From ZC4RG30 sp964417875 (GTDB lineage: Bacteria; Pseudomonadota; Gammaproteobacteria; Steroidobacterales; Steroidobacteraceae): a stretch of DNA of 14,188 nucleotides. Shown here in pieces: positions 1 to 7,136 of the stretch (position 1 is the first letter of the stretch; each line of letters opens with the position of its first letter). Location: positions 1 through 14,188 of the forward strand of contig CAYQJU010000072.1 of the NCBI GenBank assembly GCA_964417875.1, in the 5' to 3' direction. Under the pieces are notes generated by a model. The model made no database searches, was not told the DNA's origin, and worked only from the letters and a program-made list of their open reading frames with translations. Made by a program: the position numbers and the translations under genes.

Positions 1-545
1 CGCCGTTCTTCGTGCTGGCGACACAGAACCCGATCGAGATGGAAGGCACCTATCCCCTGCCCGAGGCGCAGCTGGACCGCTTCCTGTTCAATGTGGTGCT
101 CGACTACCTCGGCGCCGAGGATGAGCTGAAGGTGGTGTCCGACAACACCTCGCGCGTCGAGCCGCCAACCATCGACGCCTGCACCAGTTCCGAGGAAATC
201 CTGCGCTTCCAGTGGCTGGTGCGCCAGGTGCCGATGTCAGACGATGTGGCGCGCAAGGCCGTGGCGCTGGTGCGCGCCACGCGCCCCAGCGATGCCGACT
301 CCAGCGAGGAGGTGCGCAAGTACGCCCGCTATGGCGCCAGCATCCGCGCCACGCAGTTCCTTGCGCTGGCGGCCAAGGCGCGCGCGCTGTCCGAGGGGCG
401 CTACCACGTGGCGGTCGAAGACCTCGAGGCACTGGCGCTGCCAGTGCTGCGGCATCGTGTGCTGGCCAATTACCAGGCCGAGTCCGACGGTGTCACCGTC
501 GATGCACTGCTGAGCCGCGTGATCGCGAAGGAACTGCGCGGATGA
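1..545 (+). CDS. MoxR-family AAA+ ATPase, C-terminal part (5' end outside window)
   Basis: This is the C-terminal ~180 residues of a MoxR AAA+ ATPase; the family usually has about 320-340 residues, so roughly the first 150, including Walker A and B, lie before the window. The open frame starts at position 3. The visible part begins with the sensor-1 strand (FFVLATQNP), followed by the GTYPLPEAQLDRF motif that carries the arginine finger. The helical lid comes next, with YGASIRATQ, where the usual family motif is GASPRA and its Arg is sensor 2. MoxR proteins act as cytoplasmic ATP-driven chaperones that mature or activate partners, usually together with VWA-domain proteins encoded beside them. 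The next gene starts inside this stop codon (ATGA overlap), which fits that pairing. Family assignment is firm. The client is unknown, though the neighbouring VWA, DUF4175-like and FAD proteins are candidates by inference. Confidence 0.95.
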   Translation, partial: PFFVLATQNPIEMEGTYPLPEAQLDRFLFNVVLDYLGAEDELKVVSDNTSRVEPPTIDACTSSEEILRFQWLVRQVPMSDDVARKAVALVRATRPSDADSSEEVRKYARYGASIRATQFLALAAKARALSEGRYHVAVEDLEALALPVLRHRVLANYQAESDGVTVDALLSRVIAKELRG

Positions 546-1438
546 GCGCGAACCCCGCCTCGGCGCTGCTGCGGCCGGAAGTGCTGGCGTCGCTGTCGAC
601 GCTGGAACTTGTGGCGCGCTCGGCCGTGGAGGGGTTCTTCCAGGGGCTGCACCGCAGTCCGAAGTTCGGTTTCAGCCAGGAGTTCGCCGAATACAAGGCC
701 TATTCCGAGGGCGATGATCCGCGTTTCGTCGACTGGAACGTGTTCGCCCGCACCGACCGCACCTACATCCGCCGCTACCAGGGCGAGACCAACACGCGAT
801 TCATGATCGCGCTCGATGTGAGCGCCTCGATGGGTTATGGATCGGGCGAGGTCACCAAGCTGCGCTATGCCAGGTGGGTGGCCGCATCGCTGGCCTACAT
901 GGCCCTGCAGCAGCATGACCCCACCGGCCTGATCGCGTTCGATTCGAAGATCCGCAGCTACCGGCCGCCCTCGACGCGCACCGGCACGCTCACCGCGGTG
1001 CTGCATGAACTCGACCGGCTCGAGGCCGGCAGCGAGACCGATCTGACCGCCTCGTTCCGGCAGATGCACGAGCACATGCAGCGTCGCGGCCTCGTGGCGG
1101 TGATCTCCGACCTGTACTGCGACCCGGAGGCGCTGACGCGCGCGGTGCAGCCGTTTGCCTGGGGCGGTCACGACATCATGATCTTCCAGGTGCTCGACCG
1201 CATGGAGCTGGATCCGCAGTGGGATGAGTCCGTGCTGCTCGAGGACGTGGAATCCGGCCGGCAGGTCGAAGTTTCCCCCGACTACATGCGCACCACCTAT
1301 CGCGAGCGCATCCAGGCGCACCTGGGCAAGATGCGGCAGGTGGCGGCGAAGAGCCGTGCCGACCATGTGCTGCTGGTCACCGACGAGCCGCTGGACAAGG
1401 CATTGCGCGGCTACCTGATGTTCCGCAAGAGGGCCTGA
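542..1438 (+). CDS. DUF58 domain protein with VWA-type metal site
   Basis: This 298-residue protein has the DUF58 signature: YSEGDDPRFVDWNVFARTDR (G57-D59, R61, D64-W65). It is followed by a VWA fold with the metal-ion site D92-V-S94-A-S96, a Thr near residue 166 or 169, and a late Asp at residue 190 (ISDLY). The metal site therefore looks intact. No signal peptide or membrane segment is seen, so it is probably cytoplasmic and near the membrane. DUF58 proteins are standard partners of MoxR ATPases and are thought to link the ATPase to membrane VWA proteins. The ATG start at 542 is chosen because it overlaps the moxR stop as ATGA, has AAGGA about 9 nt upstream, and sits just before the conserved region. 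The reading frame stays open further upstream, but that part lies inside moxR and translates to low-quality sequence. The next gene starts 4 nt after this stop. Confidence 0.95.
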   Translation: MSANPASALLRPEVLASLSTLELVARSAVEGFFQGLHRSPKFGFSQEFAEYKAYSEGDDPRFVDWNVFARTDRTYIRRYQGETNTRFMIALDVSASMGYGSGEVTKLRYARWVAASLAYMALQQHDPTGLIAFDSKIRSYRPPSTRTGTLTAVLHELDRLEAGSETDLTASFRQMHEHMQRRGLVAVISDLYCDPEALTRAVQPFAWGGHDIMIFQVLDRMELDPQWDESVLLEDVESGRQVEVSPDYMRTTYRERIQAHLGKMRQVAAKSRADHVLLVTDEPLDKALRGYLMFRKRA

Positions 1439-1442
1439 GGCG

Positions 1443-3437
1443 ATGTGGCTGGCACCCTGGTTCCTGCTCGGACTGGCCGGCCTGGCGCTGCCGGTGTGGC
1501 TGCACCGCTTCGCGCGGCAGACCGAGCAGAAGCAGATGTTCGCCTCGTCGATGTTCCTCGAGGCCGCCGAGATCCGTCGCAGCCGGCGCCATGAGCTGCG
1601 CTACTGGCTGCTGCTGCTGCTGCGCCTGCTGCTGCTGGCGCTGATCGTGCTGGCCTTTGCGGCTCCCCTGTGGCGCAGCACCGTTGCGGCCGGCGCCGGC
1701 GGCAACACGCTGCATGTGATCGTGATGGACACCTCGATGTCGATGCAGCGCGATGAGGTGTGGCAGCGCGCCCAGCAGCGTGCGCTGGAACTGATCGACG
1801 AGGTGCGCGGTTCCAGCCGCGCGATGCTGGTGGCCGGCGATCACCGCCTGCGCGTGCTGGTCGAGCCGGTGTTTGCCGGCGAGGCGGGAAGGTTGCGCGC
1901 CGCCGTGCAGCAGCTGCGCCCGGGCTTCTCGCGCCTGGACTTCGGTGCGCTGGTTGCCGGGGCCGTCGCCTGGGCACCGGGGCCGGGCGAGTCATTGCAG
2001 CTGCATGTGGTCTCCGACCTGCAGCAGTCCGCAAGTCCGCTGCGTTTTGCCGACCTGTCGCCGCCGCCGGGTGTGCGGCTGGTGCTCGAGGATGTGGGCG
2101 CAGCTGAGGCCGCGAACGGCAATGTGCGGGTGGCGGCAGCGCAGGAGGATCCGCGCACGCCGGGCGCGATCGAGGTGCGCCTCGAAGGCGATCCGGCGGC
2201 GCTGGAAGATCGCACGCTGGTGGTCGAGCTCAATGGCGAGGAGCGCGAGCGCCGCGGGCTGACCACCGCCAGCGCCACCACCGTGGAGCGCGTCGCGCTG
2301 GGCGAGCTGCCAGTGGGTGAGCATCGCCTCACCGCCAGGCTCGAGCCGGCCGATGCCTTGCCCGCCGACGATGCGCGCTATGTGCTGCTGCGACGGGTGG
2401 AACCGAAGGTGCTGGTGATCGCTGCCGATGTGCAGGGCGATGACGCACGCTATTTCAGTGCCGCGTTGCAGGCGCTGGCGCGGCCGCGCTTCGAGGTGGA
2501 AACCTCGCTGCCCGGCGCGCTGACCTCGCGGCAGCTGGGCGAGTTCGCCGCCATCGTAGTGTCCGATGCGGGCCTGCTCAGCGAGGCTGCCGCCGATGCA
2601 CTGGCCGAATACGTGCGTGCTGGCGGCGCGACGCTGATGACGCTGGGTGCGCGCGCCGCGCAGCAGCGGCAGGTGCCCGTCAGTGGCGCACGTCTCGCCG
2701 GTGGCGGTGCGCGCGCGGCCTCCAGCGAACCGGCGCGCATCGCCGGCATCGAGCAGAGCCATGCGGTGCTGCGCGAGCCGGGCGCCTGGCTGCGCATCCG
2801 CTTCTTCCGTCATGTGGCGGTCGATGCGCCGGATGATGCGCGCGTGCTGCTGGCCTTCGAGAACGGCACGCCGCTGATGCTCGAGCAGGAACTGGGCGAG
2901 GGCCGCATGCTGCTGTTCGCCTCGCCGCTCGACCGGCAATGGAATGACCTCGCCATCCATCCGCTGTTCGTGCGCTTCGTCGCCGAGGCCACCGCCTGGC
3001 TCGCCGGCGCGCGCTTCGATGCGGCCTCGGCCACGGTGGGTGCGCCGCTGGATGCCTCCAGCCTGCGTCGCGGTGGAGGACAGGTGTTCGATCCGCGCGG
3101 CGAGCGCACCGCGATGCTGACCGGTGATGAGCAGTCGCTGCGCTTCGTTCCGGAGCTTGCCGGCTTCTACGAGGTGCGCGGCGGTGGCCGCAGCGACTTC
3201 ATTGCGGTGAATGCCGATCCACGCGAATCCATGCTCGCGCCGCTGGATGTCGACGCGCGGGAGCGCTGGCTGGCCCTGCAGCGGCCCCCCGGCGATGGCA
3301 ACCCCACGGTGGCGGGTGGTTCGGGCACCGAAAGGCTCATCCCGATCTGGTTCTGGTTGCTTCTGGTTGCCGTGGCCCTAGCCTTTGTCGAGCCATTAGT
3401 GGCTAACTATCACCTCAGCGTCCGAAGGGAAGCCTAG
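1443..3437 (+). CDS. BatA-like membrane protein: N-terminal two-TM domain, VWA domain, C-terminal TM
   Basis: This 664-residue membrane protein has the N-terminal double-transmembrane layout of BatA-type proteins. Hydrophobic segments lie near residues 1-20 and 54-75, the second a Leu-rich stretch encoded by CTG runs. A VWA domain follows with an intact start of its metal site, D96-T-S98-M-S100. Near residues 323-405 there is a Rossmann/GATase-like segment (VLVIAADVQ, later AEYVRAGGATLMTLG), as in many large BatA-like proteins. One more membrane helix lies near residues 632-654, followed by a short basic tail. The two nearby N-terminal helices put the VWA domain in a soluble compartment that I cannot assign by eye. 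It probably forms the membrane platform of the MoxR/DUF58 system. A purine-rich AGAGGG lies about 9 nt before the ATG. The next gene starts 3 nt after the stop, indicating one operon. The exact client or substrate is not visible. Confidence 0.9.
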   Translation: MWLAPWFLLGLAGLALPVWLHRFARQTEQKQMFASSMFLEAAEIRRSRRHELRYWLLLLLRLLLLALIVLAFAAPLWRSTVAAGAGGNTLHVIVMDTSMSMQRDEVWQRAQQRALELIDEVRGSSRAMLVAGDHRLRVLVEPVFAGEAGRLRAAVQQLRPGFSRLDFGALVAGAVAWAPGPGESLQLHVVSDLQQSASPLRFADLSPPPGVRLVLEDVGAAEAANGNVRVAAAQEDPRTPGAIEVRLEGDPAALEDRTLVVELNGEERERRGLTTASATTVERVALGELPVGEHRLTARLEPADALPADDARYVLLRRVEPKVLVIAADVQGDDARYFSAALQALARPRFEVETSLPGALTSRQLGEFAAIVVSDAGLLSEAAADALAEYVRAGGATLMTLGARAAQQRQVPVSGARLAGGGARAASSEPARIAGIEQSHAVLREPGAWLRIRFFRHVAVDAPDDARVLLAFENGTPLMLEQELGEGRMLLFASPLDRQWNDLAIHPLFVRFVAEATAWLAGARFDAASATVGAPLDASSLRRGGGQVFDPRGERTAMLTGDEQSLRFVPELAGFYEVRGGGRSDFIAVNADPRESMLAPLDVDARERWLALQRPPGDGNPTVAGGSGTERLIPIWFWLLLVAVALAFVEPLVANYHLSVRREA

Positions 3438-3440
3438 CGA

Positions 3441-6400
3441 ATGAACGCCCGCGTCGAGCTAGACCACTACCTGACGCATGCGCGACGGCGCCTGCGATGG
3501 ATCCTTTCGGCCCAGGGAAGTGCATTGCTGGTGGCGGCAGTGCTGCTGGTAACGCTGGTCGCCGCCTGGATGCTGCCGCGCTACGGCTTCACCGCCGAGG
3601 CGGCATTGACCGGACGCATCGCGCTGGGTGTGGCGGCCGCCGGCATCATGCTCTGGTGGGTGCTGCGCTGGCGCGCGCAGGAGCGCAACCGCGGCGCCGC
3701 CGCGCTCGAATCGGCACTGCCCGCGCAGTCCGGCCGCATCGCCACCTATCTGCAGGAGAGTTCGAAGGAACCGGGCAAGGCCTCGGTGCTGCTCGACCTG
3801 CTGGCCGCCGATGCGCTGGACCATGCGCAGCGCGAACCCCTCGCGCGCACCATCCGCCCGCAGCGTTATCTCGCACCGGCGCTGGGCGCCGTCGCCGGCA
3901 TCGCATTGCTCGGCGTGCTGCTGTTCTCGAACCTCGGCATCTCCGAAGGCGCGCGCCAGCTGTGGATGGGTCGCCTGCCGCCCGCAGCCAGCGTGGCCGC
4001 CGCCGCCGGCGGAATTGCCGTGCAACCCGGTGACGCCACCATCCGCCGCAACCAGGATCTCGATGTCGCCGCGCTGGTGGCCGGCAGCAATGACGACGTG
4101 CAGCTGCACATGCGCTTCGACAATGGCGGCGAATGGGAAGCCGCGCCGATGCAGCGCAGTGCCGATGGCAGCTATGCGTTCACCATCTATGCCGTGCGCG
4201 ATGGCGCCAGCTACTACGTCAGCGCCGGCCGCCTGAAGAGCGCCGAGCACCGCATCCACGTGGTGGACCTGCCCGGCATCGAACGCTTCAAGGTCACCTA
4301 CGACTATCCGACCTGGACCGGCCTTGAAAACAAGGAAGAAGAGGGCGGCGGCGATGTGCGCGCGGTGGCCGGCACGCGGGTGAACCTGGAAGTCACCACC
4401 ACCGAGCCGCTGGAAGGCCCGCTGCTGGTCATCGACGGCAATGGCGAGGAGCTCAGGCAGAGCGGCTTCACCACCAGCGGCGGCTTCTCGATCAAGGAAG
4501 AGGGCTACTACCGCATCGCCACGCGCTTCCTCGGCGAGGTCGTGCCGCTGACGCCGGACTACGCCATCGAGGTGGTCGAGGACCTGAAGCCGGAGATCCG
4601 CATCGTGCGGCCCGGTCGCGACTATCGCGCCACAGCACTTGAAGAAGTGCCGGTGCGAGTCGAGGCGCGCGACGACTTCCGGCTCGACGCGCTCGAACTG
4701 CATTACTCGGTGAACGGCGGTGAGTGGCGCCCGGAACCACTGCCCGCCGGCAGCCCCGACGTGCAGGCCGCCGCATTGCTGCGGCTCGAGGAAATGCAGA
4801 AGCCCGGTCCCGATGGCGAGCAGCCGACACTGGTGCCCGGTGACCTCGTCAGCTACTTCGCGCAGGCGCGCGACAACAAGCACAGCGTGCAGACCGACCT
4901 GTTCCTGATCCAGGTGCAGCCCTTCGAGCAGCGCTATACGCAGTCGCAGGCCGGTGGTGGCGGCGGCGGTGGCGGTGGTGGTGGCGGCGAGGAAGACGGC
5001 GAGATCTCGCGTCGCCAGCGCGAGATCCTGCTGGCCACCTGGAACCTGCAGCGCAATGAGCAGGAAGCCGGCGCGCGCGAAAAGGAACGCGTCGCCGACA
5101 ATGCGCGCATGCTGGCCGAGGTGCAGCAGACGCTGGCCGGCCAGGCGCAGACGCTGATCGAACGCACGCGCGCCCGTCAGCTCACCGGCCAGGACGCCAA
5201 CATCGACCAGTTCGTGCGGGCCGTGCAGGACGCGGCCAAGGCGATGGAGCCGGCCGCGCGCAGTCTTGCCGGCATGGAACTGGCCGATGCCGTGTCGCAT
5301 GAGCAGCAGGCACTGCAGCACCTGCTGCGTGCCGAGGCCGCCTTCCGCGACATCTCGGTGGCCATGCAGCAGCCCGGCGGTGGCGGCGGTGGCGGCGGAC
5401 AGGCCGGCCGCGACGTCTCGGAGATGACCGAACTCGAGCTCGACCTGGCCAAGAACCAGTACGAGACCGAATCCCGCATGTCCTCCTCGCAGCAGCGCCA
5501 GCAGGCCGAGGACGATGCGCTGCGCCGGCTGCGCGAACTGGCGCGCCGGCAGGAGCAGCTGGCCCGCCAGGCACAGCGCCAGCAGATTCCCCCCGAGACG
5601 CAGCGCTGGCAGCAGGAGCAGCTGCGCCGCGAACTGGAGCAGCTGCGCCAGGAGCTGGAGCAGCTGGCGCAGAACCAGAGCAGCCAGGGCCAGCAGCAAA
5701 GTGGTCAGCAGCAGAGCGGGCAGCAGCAAAGCGGCCAGCAGCAGGGCGGCCAGCAGCAGAGCGCCTCCCGCCAGGGTGGCCAGCAGCAGTCCGGTGAGCG
5801 GCAGTCGGCCCGCGCGGCATCGGCGGCCGAGGCTTCCCGGCAGGTCGCCGAGGCCATCCGGCAGATGCGCCAGGCCGGTGAAGATCCGCAGGCGCAGGCA
5901 CGCGCCAGCGAGCAGCTGAACCGTGCGCGCGAGCAGCTCGAGAATGCGCGCCAGATGGGTGACAGCGAGCAGTTCCAGTCGCTGGCCGACCGTGCGCGCG
6001 AGCTGGCCGAACGGCAGCGCACCGCCGAAGAGGAGCTGCGCGCCGCTGCCGGCACCACTGCCCAGGACAACGAGCGTTCCACCGGCCGCCAGGGCCAGGC
6101 GGGTGGCCTCAGCTTCGAAGAGATGGAACGCCTCGCACAGCAGCGGCGCGAACTGCAGCAGGGCGTCAGCGAACTGCAGCAGAGCATGGAGAGCGCACGG
6201 CGGGCTGCGCGCGAGACCGCGCCACGTGCCGCGCGGCAGCTGGCCGAGCTGCGCCAGCAGTTGCAGGAGCAGGACCCGGCCGGCAGCCTCGGCCTCAGCG
6301 CGCGCCAGATCGAACGCGGCCGCGCGCGCGATGCCGCCGGCCTCGACTGGCGCCGCACGCAGTTGCTCGAGCGGCTGGCCGAGGATCTGGAGCAGACCGC

Positions 6401-7136
6401 GCAGGTGGCCGCCTCCGAGGTGGGTCGCCGGCAGCAGCAGGCCGGCCAGCCCACCGCCGAGGACCTGCTGACCGAGATCGCCGACGTGCGCCGCATGATC
6501 GATCGCGCACGCGAGCAGGGCATTGCGCAGAACCGCAGCGGTGGCGATCCGGACACGTCATCGCCCAGTGCGCAGGAAGGCCAGCAGGGCCAGCAGGGTG
6601 GCGGCCAGCAGGGACAGCAGGGCCAGGGCGGCCAGGGCCAGCAGGGACAGGGTGGGAACTCGCCGGGTGAGCAGGCAGGTGCGCAGGCCGGCGCCGATGG
6701 CGGCATCGAGAATGGCCGCGCCGGCGGCGGCAACTCGAACCGTTCCGGCAGCGCCGTGCGCTTTGCCGGCGGCGGCAATCGCGGGGCGGTGCCACTGCTC
6801 GATGGCGGTGCGCGACAGCAGGCGGTGATCTCCGCCGACCGTCTGGCGCAGCTGCGCGAGCAGTTGCGCGGCCGGGTGCTCACCGATTCGGATGCCCGCA
6901 CGCTGCAGGAGCTCACCAACCAGCTGCGCCGCGGCGGCACCGATCCGATGGATGTGGAATACCAGCGCATTTCCGCGCTGGTGAACCAGATCGAGCTGGC
7001 GGCGCTGAATTCCATCCGCGCCGGACAGGGCAATGACAGCGCGCCCACCCGGGCCACGGAAACCGTCGACGACTCGCGCCAGTACCGCGACAATGTCGCC
7101 GAGTATTACCGCAGGCTGGGTGGGGGGAATGACTGA
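3441..7136 (+). CDS. Large DUF4175-like membrane protein with Gln/Gly/Arg-rich coiled-coil region
   Basis: This 1231-residue protein has three N-terminal hydrophobic segments (about residues 21-45, 55-77 and 143-166). A beta-rich part of roughly 330 residues follows (about 170-500), including DYPTWTGLENK and DLKPEIRIVRPG, which resemble the Ig-like region of DUF4175 proteins. The rest, about 520-1230, is low in complexity and rich in Gln, Arg, Glu and Ala, with heptad-like helices (for example LEQLRQELEQLAQ). It is interrupted by a 12-Gly run, an 8-Gly run, SGQQQ tandem repeats and a Gly/Gln tail. DUF4175-like proteins are often encoded next to moxR, DUF58 and BatA-like genes; the molecular role is not established. 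The three-helix anchor suggests a long domain on one face of the inner membrane. The start ATG has AAGGGA about 10 nt upstream and follows the previous stop by 3 nt. The naming is by gene order and overall architecture, so it is less certain than for the other cluster members. Confidence 0.8.
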   Translation: MNARVELDHYLTHARRRLRWILSAQGSALLVAAVLLVTLVAAWMLPRYGFTAEAALTGRIALGVAAAGIMLWWVLRWRAQERNRGAAALESALPAQSGRIATYLQESSKEPGKASVLLDLLAADALDHAQREPLARTIRPQRYLAPALGAVAGIALLGVLLFSNLGISEGARQLWMGRLPPAASVAAAAGGIAVQPGDATIRRNQDLDVAALVAGSNDDVQLHMRFDNGGEWEAAPMQRSADGSYAFTIYAVRDGASYYVSAGRLKSAEHRIHVVDLPGIERFKVTYDYPTWTGLENKEEEGGGDVRAVAGTRVNLEVTTTEPLEGPLLVIDGNGEELRQSGFTTSGGFSIKEEGYYRIATRFLGEVVPLTPDYAIEVVEDLKPEIRIVRPGRDYRATALEEVPVRVEARDDFRLDALELHYSVNGGEWRPEPLPAGSPDVQAAALLRLEEMQKPGPDGEQPTLVPGDLVSYFAQARDNKHSVQTDLFLIQVQPFEQRYTQSQAGGGGGGGGGGGGEEDGEISRRQREILLATWNLQRNEQEAGAREKERVADNARMLAEVQQTLAGQAQTLIERTRARQLTGQDANIDQFVRAVQDAAKAMEPAARSLAGMELADAVSHEQQALQHLLRAEAAFRDISVAMQQPGGGGGGGGQAGRDVSEMTELELDLAKNQYETESRMSSSQQRQQAEDDALRRLRELARRQEQLARQAQRQQIPPETQRWQQEQLRRELEQLRQELEQLAQNQSSQGQQQSGQQQSGQQQSGQQQGGQQQSASRQGGQQQSGERQSARAASAAEASRQVAEAIRQMRQAGEDPQAQARASEQLNRAREQLENARQMGDSEQFQSLADRARELAERQRTAEEELRAAAGTTAQDNERSTGRQGQAGGLSFEEMERLAQQRRELQQGVSELQQSMESARRAARETAPRAARQLAELRQQLQEQDPAGSLGLSARQIERGRARDAAGLDWRRTQLLERLAEDLEQTAQVAASEVGRRQQQAGQPTAEDLLTEIADVRRMIDRAREQGIAQNRSGGDPDTSSPSAQEGQQGQQGGGQQGQQGQGGQGQQGQGGNSPGEQAGAQAGADGGIENGRAGGGNSNRSGSAVRFAGGGNRGAVPLLDGGARQQAVISADRLAQLREQLRGRVLTDSDARTLQELTNQLRRGGTDPMDVEYQRISALVNQIELAALNSIRAGQGNDSAPTRATETVDDSRQYRDNVAEYYRRLGGGND
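4953..4988 (+). repeat. Poly-Gly run (12 Gly) in the DUF4175-like protein
   Basis: Twelve consecutive GGT/GGC codons encode residues 505-516. They lie exactly between the folded beta-rich region and the Gln/Arg-rich helical region, so they probably act as a flexible hinge. Mixed GGT and GGC codons argue against a very recent pure-repeat expansion, but the tract could still vary in length between strains. Confidence 0.9.
5376..5399 (+). repeat. Second poly-Gly run (8 Gly) in the DUF4175-like protein
   Basis: Eight consecutive Gly codons (GGC, GGT and one GGA) encode residues 646-653. They follow MQQP and precede QAGRDVSEM, separating two helical, charged segments. This is probably another flexible linker. 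Confidence 0.9.
5691..5795 (+). repeat. Tandem 15-bp repeat coding for QQQSG units
   Basis: Seven 15-bp units run head to tail, with consensus CAGCAGCAAAGTGGT or CAGCAGCAGAGCGGC. Five near-identical units span 5691-5765, one diverged unit (SRQGG) spans 5766-5780, and a further good copy spans 5781-5795. They encode residues 751-785 as QQQSG/QQQGG repeats. The unit is a multiple of three, so gain or loss of copies keeps the frame. The repeat sits between two predicted helical blocks of the DUF4175-like protein. Confidence 0.9.
6579..6656 (+). repeat. Gly/Gln low-complexity tract near the C terminus of the DUF4175-like protein
   Basis: About 26 residues (1047-1072) consist almost only of Gly and Gln in GQQ, GGQ and GQG arrangements, encoded by CAG and GGC/GGG/GGA codons. 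The tract precedes a Gly/Asn/Ser/Ala-rich stretch of about 70 residues and then a conserved-looking helical C terminus (ISADRLAQLREQLRGR). It is probably disordered. Confidence 0.85.

Noticed and set aside
212..541. Upstream extension of the DUF58 reading frame into moxR
   Set aside because: The extension lies wholly inside moxR and translates to Arg/Ala-rich low-quality sequence. The ATGA-overlapping start at 542 fits the family.
470..1366. 298-codon minus-strand frame opposite the DUF58 gene
   Set aside because: It is His/Arg/Gly-rich with no recognisable domain, and the plus strand encodes an intact DUF58/VWA protein.
3459..5729. 756-codon open frame on the minus strand opposite the DUF4175-like gene
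   Set aside because: It is a shadow of GC-rich codon use: the protein is Leu/His/Arg-rich without domains, while the plus strand has clear membrane segments, DUF4175-like motifs and operon spacing.
5691..5795. Possible CRISPR-like direct repeats
   Set aside because: The 15-bp units have no spacers and are in frame with a protein; they are coding tandem repeats.
5705..7093. 462-codon minus-strand frame rich in Ser, Arg, Cys and Pro
   Set aside because: Its composition is that expected opposite Gln/Gly/Arg repeats (CAG and GGC codons). It has no motif and no ribosome site.
7033..7128. Upstream extension of the FAD oxidoreductase frame
   Set aside because: The conserved protein starts at 7129 with a purine-rich ribosome site; the extension reads as frame-shifted DUF4175-like coding sequence.
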